From the NCBI GenBank assembly GCA_000173575.1, contig ABYL01000054.1, positions 1 through 43,471 on the forward strand: a stretch of DNA of 43,471 nucleotides. The letters run 5' to 3'. The position numbers and the translations under genes are program-made. The stretch is from Burkholderia sp. H160 (lineage in GTDB: Bacteria > Pseudomonadota > Gammaproteobacteria > Burkholderiales > Burkholderiaceae). This document shows positions 1 through 10,435 of this stretch, one piece after another (the stretch's first letter is position 1; every line of letters begins with the position of its first letter). The notes below the pieces were generated by a model. It was not told the DNA's origin and searched no databases. It saw nothing but the letters and a program-made list of their open reading frames with translations.

Positions 1-122
1 GCGCCAAACGGCTTCGGCCGCGCGGGACGGGTCGGCTTACGCGCCGACGCGCTGCCGGGGCGGACAGGGGCGCGTTCGGACGACGCCGGCCGCGGATGCT
101 TCGCTGTTAATTTGATTCGCAT
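1..122 (-). CDS. 5' end of an unidentified gene (partial, runs off left edge)
   Basis: An open frame starts at the ATG at 122 on the minus strand, six bases after the glnD stop, and stays open to the window edge (40 codons). The peptide begins MRIKLTAKHPRP and is very rich in Arg, Lys, Pro and Ala, as in the disordered basic N-terminal tails of RNA-binding proteins. The tight spacing suggests it is the third gene of a map-glnD operon. My recollection is that a pseudouridine synthase follows glnD in related Burkholderia, so this could be its N-terminus, but no catalytic domain lies inside the window and the product is not established. The Shine-Dalgarno sequence is weak (TGAGAT). Confidence 0.5.
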   Translation of the reverse strand, partial: MRIKLTAKHPRPASSERAPVRPGSASARKPTRPARPKPFG

Positions 123-128
123 GAAATC

Positions 129-2708
129 TCACACTGCGATCGCGCGCAGCAGTTCCGTTTCGACCTGGATTTGCAGGCGATTGTCAGACAGACCGTGTCC
201 TTCGAGCAGGAACACGTCCTCGACGCGTTCGCCGAGCGTATTGATCCGCGCCGAGGCGACGCCGACCCGATGCTCGGCCAGCACGCGCGCGATCGAATAA
301 AGAAGGCCTGGCCGGTCGTTCGCCGACACGGACAGGATGTAGTATTGGCCGCGCTCGTCGGCCCGCAGGTCGACGCGCGGCGTGATCGGGAAGGTGCGTG
401 ACAGGCGCGACAGCCGGCCCTTCGACGGTCCCGGCAGCAACGTGCCGTGGCCCGCGAGCCGCGCGGTCAGTTCCTGCTCGACCAGATTGGCGATGTCGCG
501 ATAGTGCACGTCCTCTTCGGTGTGCGCGACGAGGAAGTTGTCCAGCGCGTAGCCGTGGCGCGTCGTGCTGACGCGCGCATCGAGGACCGACAGGCCGTTG
601 CGATCGAAATACGCGCAGATGCCCGCGAACAGATCGGGCTGGTCCTTCACGTAGACGAGCACCTGCAGCGCCTCGCCGATCGGCGACGGCCGCGCGCGCA
701 CGAGCGGCGTCGCCGTTTCGACGTGGCGGTACAGCACGCGCGTCTGCCACGCGATGTCCGCCGCGTCGTGGCGCAGGAAGTAGCCGACGTCGAGCTGGTC
801 CCACAGCGCCCGTTGAGCGCCTTCCGGCACCGTTTCGAGACGCAGCAGCGCGAGCGCCTCTTCCTGGCGCGACTTCAGTTCCGAATGCAGGTCCGGCTGC
901 GCGCCGCCCAGCACGGCTAGCGTGGCGCGGTAAAGGTCCTCGAGCAGCTTGCCTTTCCACGTGTTCCAGACCTTCGGGCTGGTACCGCGGATGTCGGCGA
1001 CGGTCAGCAGGTAGAGCGCGGTCAGACGGCGCTCGGTGCCGACCAGCTCGGCAAAGCGCTTGATCACTTCGGGGTCGCTCGTGTCCTGCTTTTGCGCGAC
1101 CTGGCTCATGGTCAGATGCTGCTGCACGAGCCATACGACCAGATCGCCATCCTCGCCTTCGATGCCGTGCTGCCGGCAGAAGCGCCGTGCGTCGGCCATG
1201 CCCAGCGTGGAATGATCGCCGCCGCGGCCCTTCGCGATGTCGTGAAACAGCGCGGCCACGTACAGTACCCACGGCCGGTCGAAGCTCACGATCAGTTGGC
1301 TGCAGAACGGGTATTCGTGCGCGTGCTCGGCGATCGCGAAGCGGCGCAGATTGCGCAGCACCATCAGGATGTGCTGATCGACCGTGTACACGTGATACAG
1401 GTCGTGCTGCATCTGCCCGACGATGCGCCGGAAATTCAGCAGATAACGCCCGAGCACGCTCGTCTGGTTCATCAGCCGGAACGCATGCGTGATGCCGGCC
1501 GGCTGCTTCAGGATTTCCATGAAGAGCCGGCGGTTTTCCGGATCACGCCGCCAGTGCTGGTCCATTACGTCGCGCGCGTTGTAGATCGCGCGCAGTGTGC
1601 GCGCCGACAGGCCTTTAATGCCGGGTGTGCGTTCGTAGAGCAGGAACGCTTCGAGGATCGCGTTCGGCTCGCGCTGGAACACATCGTCCGACTTGATTTC
1701 GAGCATGCCCTGCTTTTCGACGAAGCGTTCCGACAACACGCGCGTGATGCCGCTCGTGCTCGGAAACAGTTGCGCCTCGATATTCTGGATCAGGATCGTC
1801 GCGAGCTGGGTGACCGCTTTCGCGGCCCAGTAGTAGCGGCGCATCAGCTGCTCGCTAGCGCGCTTGGTTGCGGTTGGCTTGAAGCCAAAGCTTTCCGCGA
1901 GCGGTGTCTGCAGGTCGAATACCAGGATGTCCTGGCGACGGCCGGCCAGCACGTGCAGCCGCGCGCGCAGCGACTTCAGGAAGCCTTCGTTGTGGCGCAG
2001 CTCACGCGCCTCGCGCTCGGTGATGAGTTCGCGCGCCTCGAGTTCGCGCCAGCTGCTGCCGAAGCCGCCCGCCTGCGTGATCCACAGAATCAGTTGCAGA
2101 TCGCGCAGCCCGCCCGGGCTTTCCTTGATGTTCGGCTCGAGCGCGTAGGGCGTGTCCTGAAACTTCGCGTGACGCTGGCGCATTTCGAGCACTTTCGCCT
2201 GGAAGAACGCCTTCGGGTCGAGCGCCGCACGGTAGCGCTGGGCGAAATCGTCGAACAGCGCGGCGCTGCCGGTGATCCGGCGCGCTTCCAGCAGCGACGT
2301 GCGCACCGAGACGTCGTTAGCCGCTTCCTCGATGCATTGCGCCACGCTGCGCACGCTGCTGCCGAGCTCCAGCCCCAGATCCCACGCGAGGCTGATGAAG
2401 CGCTCGATGCGCGCGTCCAGATGCTCGAGCCGCGAGTCGGGCAGCAGCACCAGGATGTCGATATCGGAGTGCGGCGCGAGTTCGCCGCGCCCATAGCCGC
2501 CGACCGCGACGAGCGCGAGATCGTCGGGCAGCTCGCAGGTGTCCCAGGCGGCGCGCAACGAATGGTCTGTGGCGCGCGCGAGGGCAGCCATCAACACGTC
2601 GACGTTGGTGGCCGTTCGGAAGCGTTCCAGCAACTGGGCTTTGGCCACTTTGTAGTCCGCCTTGAGCGACGAGGCATGGGAGGGGGCGATGGCTGGAACG
2701 CTACTCAT
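129..2708 (-). CDS. glnD: [Protein-PII] uridylyltransferase / uridylyl-removing enzyme GlnD
   Basis: This 859-residue protein is the bifunctional nitrogen sensor that adds UMP to PII signalling proteins when glutamine is low and removes it when glutamine is high. Domains visible in order: a nucleotidyltransferase domain with [15 protein letters not shown] at residues 70-84 (catalytic Asp82 and Asp84); a GlnD helical linker; an HD phosphohydrolase domain with [13 protein letters not shown] around residue 488; and two C-terminal ACT domains (about 685-760 and 790-859) that should bind glutamine. Length and domain order are those of the full-length family, and all key residues are present. It lies 29 bases downstream of map on the same strand, so the two are probably co-transcribed. 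The ATG at 2708 is chosen because it gives the normal N-terminus ([10 protein letters not shown]). Confidence 0.97.
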   Translation of the reverse strand: MSSVPAIAPSHASSLKADYKVAKAQLLERFRTATNVDVLMAALARATDHSLRAAWDTCELPDDLALVAVGGYGRGELAPHSDIDILVLLPDSRLEHLDARIERFISLAWDLGLELGSSVRSVAQCIEEAANDVSVRTSLLEARRITGSAALFDDFAQRYRAALDPKAFFQAKVLEMRQRHAKFQDTPYALEPNIKESPGGLRDLQLILWITQAGGFGSSWRELEARELITEREARELRHNEGFLKSLRARLHVLAGRRQDILVFDLQTPLAESFGFKPTATKRASEQLMRRYYWAAKAVTQLATILIQNIEAQLFPSTSGITRVLSERFVEKQGMLEIKSDDVFQREPNAILEAFLLYERTPGIKGLSARTLRAIYNARDVMDQHWRRDPENRRLFMEILKQPAGITHAFRLMNQTSVLGRYLLNFRRIVGQMQHDLYHVYTVDQHILMVLRNLRRFAIAEHAHEYPFCSQLIVSFDRPWVLYVAALFHDIAKGRGGDHSTLGMADARRFCRQHGIEGEDGDLVVWLVQQHLTMSQVAQKQDTSDPEVIKRFAELVGTERRLTALYLLTVADIRGTSPKVWNTWKGKLLEDLYRATLAVLGGAQPDLHSELKSRQEEALALLRLETVPEGAQRALWDQLDVGYFLRHDAADIAWQTRVLYRHVETATPLVRARPSPIGEALQVLVYVKDQPDLFAGICAYFDRNGLSVLDARVSTTRHGYALDNFLVAHTEEDVHYRDIANLVEQELTARLAGHGTLLPGPSKGRLSRLSRTFPITPRVDLRADERGQYYILSVSANDRPGLLYSIARVLAEHRVGVASARINTLGERVEDVFLLEGHGLSDNRLQIQVETELLRAIAV

Positions 2709-2737
2709 TGGCAGGCGGGCGGTGAGGTCGGAATCGG

Positions 2738-3547
2738 TCAGGCGGTGGCTGCGGCCACGGGCGGACGCGCGGGCGTACCGGCCGATATGGTCAGCACGTC
2801 ATAGCCGGTCTCCGTGACGAGCACGGTGTGCTCCCACTGCGCCGACAGGCTGCGGTCCTTGGTCTTGACGGTCCACTGGTCGGGCATTGTGCGGATGTCG
2901 CGGCGGCCGGCGTTGATCATCGGCTCGATCGTGAAGATCATGCCGGTCTGCAGTTCGAGCCCCGTGCCGGGGCGGCCGTAGTGCAGGACCTGCGGATCTT
3001 CGTGGAACACGGTGCCGATGCCGTGGCCGCAGTATTCGCGCACCACGCTGTAGCCGAGGCCTTCGGCGTGCTTCTGGATCGCATAGCCGATGTCGCCGAG
3101 ATGCGCGCCGGGGCGCACCTGGTCGATGCCGAGCCACATGCATTCGAAGGTGGCCTGCACGAGGCGTTTCGCCATGATCGACCCTTCGCCGACGATAAAC
3201 ATACGGCTCGTGTCGCCGAAGTAGCCATCCTTGATGACGGTGATGTCGATGTTCAGAGCGTCGCCATTTTTCAGCGCCTTGTCGCCCGGAATGCCGTGGC
3301 AGATCACATCATTGACGGAGATGCAGGTGGCTTTCGGATAGGGCGGGTAGCCGGGCGGCTGATAATTGAGCGGCGCCGGAACCGTGCCCTGGTCGTTCAG
3401 CATGTATTCGTGGCACAGACGATCGAGCTCGCCCGTGGTGACGCCGGCTTTGACGAAAGGCGTGATGTAGTCGAGCACCTCGCTCGCGAGCCGGCAGGCG
3501 ACGCGCATCTTCGCGATGTCGTCTTGATTTTTGATCGTGATAGCCAT
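2738..3547 (-). CDS. map: Methionine aminopeptidase, type I
   Basis: The enzyme removes the initiator methionine from nascent proteins in the cytoplasm and needs two divalent metal ions. The 269-residue product begins [15 protein letters not shown]. It carries the metal-site landmarks of type Ia enzymes: CHGIPGDK, a [11 protein letters not shown] segment, [14 protein letters not shown] and FTIEPMIN. The frame remains open for 89 codons further upstream, but the ATG at 3547 is preferred because GAGGAAA lies just before it and the family N-terminus starts there. It is the first gene of a minus-strand unit with glnD and diverges from rpsB, the usual Burkholderia arrangement that couples N-terminal processing with translation genes. 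Confidence 0.97.
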   Translation of the reverse strand: MAITIKNQDDIAKMRVACRLASEVLDYITPFVKAGVTTGELDRLCHEYMLNDQGTVPAPLNYQPPGYPPYPKATCISVNDVICHGIPGDKALKNGDALNIDITVIKDGYFGDTSRMFIVGEGSIMAKRLVQATFECMWLGIDQVRPGAHLGDIGYAIQKHAEGLGYSVVREYCGHGIGTVFHEDPQVLHYGRPGTGLELQTGMIFTIEPMINAGRRDIRTMPDQWTVKTKDRSLSAQWEHTVLVTETGYDVLTISAGTPARPPVAAATA

Positions 3548-3833
3548 GGTTTCCTCGGAAGCCTTGTTGTGTAAGGCCTGCTGGGTGTTGCGGTGGCCGG
3601 GCGGAGGGCGTCTGACGGGCACGCAATGCCGGTCGATGCGTGACGATCCCTCGCGCGTGGCGGAATCGAGCCATTTTACAGCAGTGGGGGCCGGGTCGTT
3701 GCGCTCGATCGGGCGGCAATGGGCTAAAAGCGACCAAAACCCGTTCATTGACGGCGCAGCCGGGCGCAAAGCCGGCCTTGGCGCCCGGCTGCGCCGTCCG
3801 GTTCGCGTGCCCATCGGCCGGTGGTCGGGCAGG

Positions 3834-3863
3834 TTGAGTCTGTCGGTGGTCGCGTGCTATACT
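3834..3863 (+). promoter_or_regulatory. Promoter for rpsB-tsf
   Basis: A sigma-70 type promoter is visible: TTGAGT at 3834-3839 and TATACT at 3858-3863, with an 18-base spacer. The TG at 3855-3856 makes it an extended -10 element. It is the best promoter match in the 557-base gap between map and rpsB and would start transcription near 3870. Confidence 0.7.
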
Positions 3864-4104
3864 CTTTGGCTAAGTCGGTCCTTGTCTGCTTTTATTCGCG
3901 CATTCACAAATTCGCGCATGGCGGTTGGACGGAGCGACTTCTCTCGCGGCACTCTGGTTGCTTGTGTCGTGAGGCGGAAAGTAGTATCAGGCAACCAATT
4001 CGCAAGCCGGCGCACCCAGGGTGTCGACGCGTTCCAGTCCCGGTTCAGGGCGGGCGCGGCCGATGCGGCAGCCGGCTTAAGACCCAACCCTCGTGGAGAA
4101 TTTC
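3864..4104 (+). promoter_or_regulatory. Long 5' leader of rpsB
   Basis: About 235 bases separate the predicted transcription start from the rpsB ATG. No convincing coding frame is seen here. Long leaders upstream of rpsB are known in other proteobacteria as sites where S2 represses its own synthesis, but I cannot fold this one or match it to a known motif, so a regulatory role is inferred from position only. The end of the leader carries the Shine-Dalgarno sequence GTGGAGAA. Confidence 0.35.
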
Positions 4105-4857
4105 ATGGCAGTTACGATGCGTCAAATGCTGGAAGCAGGTGTCCACTTCGGTCACCAGACCCGCTTCTGGAACCCGAAGATGGCCCCCTTCATTTTCGGT
4201 CATCGCAACAAGATTCACATCATCAACCTCGAAAAGACGCTGCCGATGTACAACGACGCGCTGAAGTACGCGCGTCAGCTGGCATCGAACCGCGGCACGA
4301 TCCTGTTCGTTGGTACGAAGCGTCAATCGCGCGACACGATCGCCCAGGAAGCGCAGCGCGCTGGTATGCCGTTCGTGAACGCACGCTGGCTCGGCGGCAT
4401 GCTGACCAACTTCAAGACGCTGAAGGTTTCGATCAAGCGCCTGAAGGACATGGAAGCGGCGCTGGAAGCCGGTGAAACCGAGCGCATGAGCAAGAAGGAA
4501 GCGCTGCTGTTCGAACGCGAAATGGCCAAGCTGCAGAAGTCGATCGGCGGCGTGAAGGACATGGGCGGCATTCCGGACGCGATCTTCGTGGTTGACGTCG
4601 GCTATCACAAGATTGCCGTGACCGAAGCGAACAAGCTCGGTATTCCGGTCATCGCCGTGGTCGATACGAACCACTCGCCGGAAGGTGTGGACTACGTGAT
4701 CCCGGGTAACGACGACGCCAGCAAGGCCGTCGCTCTGTACGCGGCTGGCGTGGCCGACGCGATCCTCGAAGGCCGTGCGAACGCGGTCAACGAAGTGGTC
4801 CAGGCAGCACGTGGCGGCGACAGCGACGAGTTCGTCGAGGTCAACCCGGAGGCGTAA
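4105..4857 (+). CDS. rpsB: 30S ribosomal protein S2
   Basis: This 250-residue protein is ribosomal protein S2, which binds the small subunit late in assembly and helps recruit S1. It begins [20 protein letters not shown] and contains the S2 landmarks [30 protein letters not shown], a coiled-coil insertion around residues 105-150, and [24 protein letters not shown]. The in-frame GTG at 4093 is rejected because the Shine-Dalgarno GTGGAGAA overlaps it and S2 proteins start MAVTM. It is first in the translation pair rpsB-tsf and is followed by a strong hairpin at 4878-4909. Confidence 0.98.
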   Translation: MAVTMRQMLEAGVHFGHQTRFWNPKMAPFIFGHRNKIHIINLEKTLPMYNDALKYARQLASNRGTILFVGTKRQSRDTIAQEAQRAGMPFVNARWLGGMLTNFKTLKVSIKRLKDMEAALEAGETERMSKKEALLFEREMAKLQKSIGGVKDMGGIPDAIFVVDVGYHKIAVTEANKLGIPVIAVVDTNHSPEGVDYVIPGNDDASKAVALYAAGVADAILEGRANAVNEVVQAARGGDSDEFVEVNPEA

Positions 4858-4877
4858 GGCTGCCCAGTGTCCGGCAT

Positions 4878-4909
4878 AAAAGGGGGCTTTCTACAGGCCC
4901 CCTTTTTTT
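4878..4909 (+). terminator. Intrinsic terminator/attenuator between rpsB and tsf
   Basis: The sequence AAAAGGGGGC (4878-4887) pairs perfectly with GCCCCCTTTT (4897-4906) around a nine-base loop, and the T run continues to 4909. The shape is that of a rho-independent terminator. Since tsf starts 167 bases downstream with no better promoter in sight, partial read-through may set the S2 to EF-Ts ratio. Confidence 0.85.
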
Positions 4910-5075
4910 AAGTCGCGACGTTTGTAACAGGTGTTGTAACAGGCATCTGGCAGAGTGCTCGAGGCGACGCGAGGCGCGTCGCTTGCAAAAAATACGCGAA
5001 AACGCTGAAACGAATTCCTGCCGCCGGCATCGAAGTGCGGGCGGCGTGTGACAGACAGAACCCAAGGAGCAAATG

Positions 5076-5957
5076 ATGGCGGCAATTACCGCAAGCATGG
5101 TTGCAGAACTGCGCGCGAAGACCGACGCGCCGATGATGGAATGCAAGAAGGCGCTGACGGAAGCCGACGGCGATCTGGCGCGCGCTGAAGAGCTGCTGCG
5201 CGTGAAGCTTGGCAACAAGGCGAGCAAGGCGGCATCGCGCGTGACGGCTGAAGGCGTCGTCGCATCGTTCATCAGCGGCAACGCGGGCTCGCTCGTCGAA
5301 CTGAACTGCGAAACCGACTTCGTTTCGAAGAACGACGACTTCCTCGCGTTCTCGAAGAAGGTCGCCGAGCTCGTCGCGACGCAAAACCCGGCCGACGTTG
5401 CCGCGCTGTCGGCACTGCCGCTCGACGGCGAGACCGTCGACGCCGTCCGTCTCGCGCTGGTCGGCAAGATCGGCGAAAACCTGTCGATCCGCCGTTTCGT
5501 TCGCTTCGACACCGCGAACAAGCTGGCAGCGTACCTGCACGGCACGCGCATCGGCGTGCTGGTCGAGTACACCGGCGCGGACGAGCAAGTCGGCAAGGAC
5601 GTGGCGATGCACGTCGCCGCAATGAAGCCGGTTTCGCTGTCGTCGGACGACGTGCCGGCAGACCTGATCGCCAAGGAGCGCAGCATCGCTGAACAGAAGG
5701 CCGCCGAATCGGGCAAGCCGGCTGAAATCGTCGCGAAGATGGTCGACGGCAGCGTGCAGAAGTACCTGAAGGAAGTGTCGCTGCTGAACCAGACGTTCGT
5801 TAAGAACGACAAGCAGACGATCGAGCAGATGCTGAAGGCGGCTAGCTCGAGCGTGCAGAAGTTCGCACTGTTCGTGGTCGGTGAAGGCATCGAGAAGAAG
5901 CAGGACGACTTTGCTGCGGAAGTGGCCGCTCAGGTCGCTGCTGCAAAGCAACAATAA
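5076..5957 (+). CDS. tsf: Translation elongation factor Ts
   Basis: EF-Ts is the nucleotide exchange factor that releases GDP from EF-Tu. The 293-residue product begins [20 protein letters not shown] and has the UBA-like N-terminal domain with the EF-Ts signature [16 protein letters not shown], followed by the core containing [13 protein letters not shown] and a C-terminal [13 protein letters not shown] segment. Two ATG codons stand back to back at 5073 and 5076. The second is preferred because the AGGAG at 5065-5069 is six bases from it but only three from the first. It follows rpsB after a terminator-like hairpin. Confidence 0.98.
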   Translation: MAAITASMVAELRAKTDAPMMECKKALTEADGDLARAEELLRVKLGNKASKAASRVTAEGVVASFISGNAGSLVELNCETDFVSKNDDFLAFSKKVAELVATQNPADVAALSALPLDGETVDAVRLALVGKIGENLSIRRFVRFDTANKLAAYLHGTRIGVLVEYTGADEQVGKDVAMHVAAMKPVSLSSDDVPADLIAKERSIAEQKAAESGKPAEIVAKMVDGSVQKYLKEVSLLNQTFVKNDKQTIEQMLKAASSSVQKFALFVVGEGIEKKQDDFAAEVAAQVAAAKQQ

Positions 5958-5991
5958 GCCTTACCTAAGCTTCATAGCCGTACCGTTGGAC

Positions 5992-6018
5992 CCGCGGCGA
6001 GGCAAGACCTCGCCGCGG
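5992..6018 (+). terminator. Strong hairpin between tsf and pyrH
   Basis: CCGCGGCGAGG (5992-6002) and CCTCGCCGCGG (6008-6018) form a perfect 11-base-pair stem with a five-base loop. There is no T run after it, so it may be an RNA-processing or stabilising structure or a weak terminator rather than a standard intrinsic terminator. Confidence 0.55.
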
Positions 6019-6179
6019 TCGGCAGTGCCGCAAGGCCGCGCACGGGTTGACCCTCGCCGCGCGGCCGTCGCTGGTGAACCCCCAGGGTTCGCCAATTTGG
6101 CGACGCTTGCCCGAATCAGTATTTCACCCCTACATTAGTCCCTTGTTGTTGCCCTGTTCTGCGCGATCTGGATACCCCT

Positions 6180-6893
6180 ATGCCCACTGCCTATAAACGC
6201 GTCCTGCTCAAACTCTCCGGTGAAGCTCTGATGGGCGACGATGCCTTTGGCATCAATCGCGCGACCATCGAACGAATGGTGGCGGACGTGGCCGAAGTGG
6301 TCCGTCTCGGAACGCAACTGGCCGTGGTGATCGGCGGCGGCAATATTTTTCGCGGAGTCGCGGGCGGCGCGGCGGGTATGGACCGCGCGACGGCCGACTA
6401 CATGGGTATGCTCGCCACGATGATGAACGCACTCGCGTTGCAGGATGCGATGCGTCACGCCGGCATCGAGGCGCGCGTGCAATCGGCGCTGCGCATGGAC
6501 CAGGTCGTCGAGCCGTACATCCGGCCCCGCGCGATCCGCCAACTCGAGGAAGGCAAGGTCGTGATCTTCGCGGCCGGCACCGGCAACCCGTTCTTCACGA
6601 CCGACACGGCTGCCGCATTGCGCGGCTCGGAAATCGGCGCGGAAGTGGTGCTGAAGGCGACCAAGGTCGACGGCGTCTATTCGGCCGATCCGAAGAAGGA
6701 CCCGAGCGCGACCCGCTACTCGACGATCAGCTTCGACGAGGCAATCGGCCGCAATCTGCAGGTGATGGACGCAACTGCATTTGCGCTGTGCCGCGACCAG
6801 AAGCTGCCGATCCGCGTGTTTTCGATCGTCAAACCCGGTGCGCTCAAGCGCATCGTGCAAGGTGATGACGAGGGCACCCTCGTCCACGTGTAA
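6180..6893 (+). CDS. pyrH: UMP kinase
   Basis: The enzyme phosphorylates UMP to UDP with ATP, an essential pyrimidine step that also feeds UDP-sugar synthesis. The 237-residue product belongs to the amino-acid-kinase fold and shows [17 protein letters not shown] near the N-terminus, the IGGGNIFRG nucleotide-binding loop, a [16 protein letters not shown] segment and [14 protein letters not shown] near the C-terminus. Length is typical of bacterial hexameric UMP kinases. It is followed by frr, as in many proteobacteria (rpsB-tsf-pyrH-frr). The Shine-Dalgarno sequence is poor; the start is chosen from the family N-terminus [15 protein letters not shown]. Confidence 0.98.
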   Translation: MPTAYKRVLLKLSGEALMGDDAFGINRATIERMVADVAEVVRLGTQLAVVIGGGNIFRGVAGGAAGMDRATADYMGMLATMMNALALQDAMRHAGIEARVQSALRMDQVVEPYIRPRAIRQLEEGKVVIFAAGTGNPFFTTDTAAALRGSEIGAEVVLKATKVDGVYSADPKKDPSATRYSTISFDEAIGRNLQVMDATAFALCRDQKLPIRVFSIVKPGALKRIVQGDDEGTLVHV

Positions 6894-6991
6894 ACTGTTG
6901 TTTACTTTACGTGGGCTTTGACGCGAGCCCGGGTCGCCGCATCGCGCGTGCCGGGCGGCTCGCACCGTTTTGAAGGTTCGGAGGTATAAAA

Positions 6992-7552
6992 ATGTCTGTG
7001 GCTGATATCAGGAAGGGCGCTGAACAGAAGATGCAGCGCTCCATCGACGCGTTCAAGAATGACCTGTCGAAGATCCGCACGGGCCGTGCGCACACGGGCC
7101 TGCTCGATCATATCCAGTGCGACTACTACGGCTCGCCGGTACCGATTTCGCAGGTTGCGAACCTGACGCTGATCGACGCGCGCACGATCGGCGTGCAGCC
7201 GTGGGAAAAGAAGATGGTCCAGGTCGTCGAAAAGGCGATCCGCGAGTCGGAGCTCGGTCTGAACCCGGCCACGCACGGCGACGTGATCCGTGTGCCGATG
7301 CCCGCGCTGACCGAAGAGCGTCGTCGCGAACTGACCAAGGTCGTGCGCAGCGAAGCCGAAACGGCCAGGGTCGCCGTGCGCAATCTGCGCCGCGACGCCA
7401 ACGAGCAGTTGAAGAAGCTCGTCAAGGACAAGGAAATCTCCGAAGACGACGAACGTCGTGCCGGTGACGACGTCCAGAAGCTGACGGACAAGTTCGTCGC
7501 CGAAATCGACAAGCTCGTCACGACGAAAGAAGCCGAGATCATGACGGTCTGA
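6992..7552 (+). CDS. frr: Ribosome recycling factor
   Basis: With EF-G, this factor splits the post-termination ribosome so that subunits can be reused. The 186-residue product has the normal length and landmarks: a long helical N-terminal half containing [14 protein letters not shown], the compact second domain with [12 protein letters not shown], and the C-terminal helices [22 protein letters not shown] and [22 protein letters not shown] Shine-Dalgarno sequence lies nine bases before the ATG. The 98-base gap from pyrH contains an imperfect hairpin (6923-6963). Confidence 0.98.
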   Translation: MSVADIRKGAEQKMQRSIDAFKNDLSKIRTGRAHTGLLDHIQCDYYGSPVPISQVANLTLIDARTIGVQPWEKKMVQVVEKAIRESELGLNPATHGDVIRVPMPALTEERRRELTKVVRSEAETARVAVRNLRRDANEQLKKLVKDKEISEDDERRAGDDVQKLTDKFVAEIDKLVTTKEAEIMTV

Positions 7553-7614
7553 CGCCGTTCGGCTCAGCACTTTCAGATTTTCACTTCTTTACTGGCATTA
7601 CTGTCCCGACGGCC

Positions 7615-8397
7615 ATGACCTATACCAGCTCAACCGTGCGCGTGCCTGAAGTCGCCGCGGTGCCGCGACATATCGCGATCATCATGGATGGCAACGGCCG
7701 TTGGGCCACCCAGCGGCGCCTGCCCCGCGTGGCGGGCCATACGCGGGGCGTCGACGCGGTCCGGGCGGCCGTCGAGGCGTGCGCGCGGCGGGGCGTCGAA
7801 TATCTGACGCTGTTCGCGTTCAGCTCGGAGAACTGGCGGCGTCCGAACGAGGAGGTGTCGTTCCTGATGCGCCTCTTCGTTACCGCGCTCGAGCGCGAGA
7901 TCGGCAAACTGCACGCGAACGGCATCCGCCTGCGCGTGGTCGGCGATCTCGAACGTTTCGACGACAAGATCCGCGATCTGATCAAGCGCGCGGAAACCAA
8001 GACCGCGCGCAATACCCGTCTCACCCTGACCATCGCCGCGAACTACGGTGGCCGCTGGGACATCATGCAGGCTACCCGCAAGCTCGTCGAGCAGTCGGCG
8101 GCGGCGGGCAAGCCGGTCGAGGTCAACGAGGACTCGTTCGCCGAGCATCTGTCGATGGCCTATGCGCCCGAGCCGGACCTGTTCATCCGCACCGGCGGCG
8201 AGCGCCGCGTCAGCAACTTCCTGCTGTGGCAGCTCGCCTACACCGAGTTCTACTTCACCGACACGTTCTGGCCGGATTTCGACGCCGACGCGCTCGGTCA
8301 TGCCATCGCTTCGTACGCCGAGCGGGAACGCCGCTTCGGCCGCACCAGTGCTCAGCTCGAGCCGCAATCGCAGAACGTCGATTCGCTTCCATGCTAA
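7615..8397 (+). CDS. uppS: Undecaprenyl diphosphate synthase (cis-prenyltransferase)
   Basis: The enzyme extends farnesyl diphosphate with isopentenyl units to undecaprenyl diphosphate, the lipid carrier for peptidoglycan and surface polysaccharides. The 260-residue product shows the cis-prenyltransferase motifs [13 protein letters not shown] (catalytic Asp25), FSSENWRRP, and the C-terminal [19 protein letters not shown]. Its reading frame overlaps cdsA by seven bases, which suggests translational coupling. No good Shine-Dalgarno sequence precedes the ATG; the start is chosen by family length. Confidence 0.97.
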   Translation: MTYTSSTVRVPEVAAVPRHIAIIMDGNGRWATQRRLPRVAGHTRGVDAVRAAVEACARRGVEYLTLFAFSSENWRRPNEEVSFLMRLFVTALEREIGKLHANGIRLRVVGDLERFDDKIRDLIKRAETKTARNTRLTLTIAANYGGRWDIMQATRKLVEQSAAAGKPVEVNEDSFAEHLSMAYAPEPDLFIRTGGERRVSNFLLWQLAYTEFYFTDTFWPDFDADALGHAIASYAERERRFGRTSAQLEPQSQNVDSLPC

Positions 8398-9212
8398 AGA
8401 CCCGTGTCATCACGGCGATCGTGTTGCTGGCAGTGCTCCTGCCCGTCACGCTCTTCGCGCCGGTCGGCGCGTTCGGCGCGCTGATCGCTTTCGTCCTTGT
8501 GTTCGCGGCGTGGGAGTGGGCGCGCCTGCTGAAGGTCGAAGGCGCGGGCCCGGTGCTGTACGCGCTCGTCGCGGCGCTCGGGCTCGTCACGAGCACGCGC
8601 GTAGGCATCGGCACCGAGCATGCGCGGCCGTTCTTTCAGGCGGCGGCGATTTTCTGGTTGGTCGGCGCTCCGTTCGTGCTGCTGCGCAAGCCCGTGCTCG
8701 CAGAGGGCGCGTGGCGCGCCTTTCTTTTCCTTGCAGGTATCGTCGGTTTCATCGCTTGCTGGCATGCTCTCGTCGCCGCGCGCATGCTGGGCGTGCCGTT
8801 CGTGCTGTCGCTGCTGCTGTTGGTCTGGCTTGCCGATATCGGCGCATACTTCTCCGGAAAGGCGTTTGGCAAGCACAAGCTGGCACCCGCCATCAGTCCG
8901 GGTAAAACCTGGGAGGGCGCGATCGGCGGCTGGCTGCTCGTTATGATCGTTGCTGCCGCGGCGGTCTTTTTGCACGCGTTCGAGCCGACCCTGTATTCCA
9001 CGCTGCTGGCGCAACTGGGCGCGCTGCGCACGGTGCTCGCGCTGACCCTGCTGGTGGTGTTCAGCGTGGTTGGCGATCTGTTCGAATCGATGATGAAACG
9101 CCAGGCCGGCGTCAAAGACTCGAGCGGCCTGTTGCCGGGGCACGGAGGCGTGCTCGATCGCATCGACGCGTTGCTGCCGGTGCTGCCGCTCGCCATGCTG
9201 CTGCTCGGCTAG
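8391..9212 (+). CDS. cdsA: Phosphatidate cytidylyltransferase
   Basis: This inner-membrane enzyme makes CDP-diacylglycerol from CTP and phosphatidic acid, the branch point for all phospholipids. The 273-residue product is highly hydrophobic with about eight membrane segments, starting with a helix right after MLKTRVITA. It contains [12 protein letters not shown] and the C-terminal CDP-diglyceride synthase signature around [18 protein letters not shown] followed by DRIDAL. Its ATG overlaps the uppS stop region (8391-8397), and dxr follows after ten bases. Confidence 0.96.
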   Translation: MLKTRVITAIVLLAVLLPVTLFAPVGAFGALIAFVLVFAAWEWARLLKVEGAGPVLYALVAALGLVTSTRVGIGTEHARPFFQAAAIFWLVGAPFVLLRKPVLAEGAWRAFLFLAGIVGFIACWHALVAARMLGVPFVLSLLLLVWLADIGAYFSGKAFGKHKLAPAISPGKTWEGAIGGWLLVMIVAAAAVFLHAFEPTLYSTLLAQLGALRTVLALTLLVVFSVVGDLFESMMKRQAGVKDSSGLLPGHGGVLDRIDALLPVLPLAMLLLG

Positions 9213-9222
9213 AGAAAGAGAT

Positions 9223-10428
9223 ATGCAAAAACGTCTGACATTGCTCGGTTCCACGGGCTCCATTGGAGACAGTACGCTCGACGTGGTCGCACGCCATCCC
9301 GAGCGCTTTTCGATCTACGCGCTGACCGCGCATCGCAACGGCGACAAACTCGTCGAGCAATGCCTGCGGTTTGCGCCCGAAGTGGCCGTGGTCGGCGACG
9401 CCGACACGGCCGCGGAGGTCGCCGCGAAACTGCGCGAAGCGGGCAGCAAGACCGAGGTCACCTACGGGCCTCAAGCGCTCGTCGACGTCGCGAAGAGCGA
9501 GGGCTGCGACACGGTGGTCGCGGCGATCGTCGGCGCGGCCGGTCTCGCGCCGAGCCTCGCCGCTGCGCGCGCCGGCAAGCGCATCCTGCTTGCAAACAAG
9601 GAAGCGCTGGTGATGTCCGGCGCGATCTTCATGGACGCTGTGCGCGACCACGGCGCGGTGCTGCTGCCGGTCGACAGCGAACACAACGCGATTTTCCAGT
9701 GCCTGCCGCGTGAAGGGTCGTTGCATGGCGGCGTCTCGAAGATCATCCTGACCGCATCGGGCGGCCCGTTCCGCACGCGCGAACCGGCCACGCTCGTCGA
9801 CGTGACACCTGACGAAGCCTGCAAGCATCCGAACTGGTCGATGGGCCGCAAGATCTCGGTCGACTCGGCCACGATGATGAACAAGGGCCTCGAAGTGATC
9901 GAGGCGCATTGGCTCTTCAACCTGCCAGGCGAGCGCATCGACGTGCTGATCCATCCGCAGAGCGTGATTCATTCGCTGGTGTCGTACGCGGACGGCTCGG
10001 TGCTCGCGCAGCTCGGCAACCCAGACATGCGCACGCCGATCGCGCATGCGCTAGCGTTTCCGGATCGCGTCGATTCGGGCGTCGCGCAGCTCGATCTCGC
10101 GCAGGTCGCGTCGCTGTCGTTCGAAAAACCCGACTACGCGCGCTTCCCGTGCCTTGCGCTTGCCATGAAGGCGCTCGCCGAGGGCGGCGTCGCGAGCGCG
10201 GCGCTGAACGCCGCGAACGAGATCGCGGTGGAGGCGTTCCTCGCGCGCCGCATCGGCTTCATGGCGATTGCCGAGGTGGTCGACTCGGTGCTGGGCGCGT
10301 TGCCGAATCGCAGCGCGCACGCGCTCGACGACGTCATCGAAGCGGACGCCGCCGCGCGCCGCGCCGCAACCGAATTCATCGCGCGTCTGCCCGACGACGC
10401 CCGTCGCACGGAACGCGCCGTCCAGTGA
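9223..10428 (+). CDS. dxr: 1-deoxy-D-xylulose 5-phosphate reductoisomerase
   Basis: The enzyme converts DXP to 2-C-methyl-D-erythritol 4-phosphate with NADPH, the committed step of the MEP isoprenoid pathway that supplies UppS. The 401-residue product has the NADPH-binding start [16 protein letters not shown], the NKEALVMSG segment, the metal and substrate loop [13 protein letters not shown], and [21 protein letters not shown]. Length is normal. AGAGAAAGAG precedes the ATG. It is tightly packed between cdsA and rseP. Confidence 0.98.
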   Translation: MQKRLTLLGSTGSIGDSTLDVVARHPERFSIYALTAHRNGDKLVEQCLRFAPEVAVVGDADTAAEVAAKLREAGSKTEVTYGPQALVDVAKSEGCDTVVAAIVGAAGLAPSLAAARAGKRILLANKEALVMSGAIFMDAVRDHGAVLLPVDSEHNAIFQCLPREGSLHGGVSKIILTASGGPFRTREPATLVDVTPDEACKHPNWSMGRKISVDSATMMNKGLEVIEAHWLFNLPGERIDVLIHPQSVIHSLVSYADGSVLAQLGNPDMRTPIAHALAFPDRVDSGVAQLDLAQVASLSFEKPDYARFPCLALAMKALAEGGVASAALNAANEIAVEAFLARRIGFMAIAEVVDSVLGALPNRSAHALDDVIEADAAARRAATEFIARLPDDARRTERAVQ

Positions 10429-10435
10429 GGCGCTC

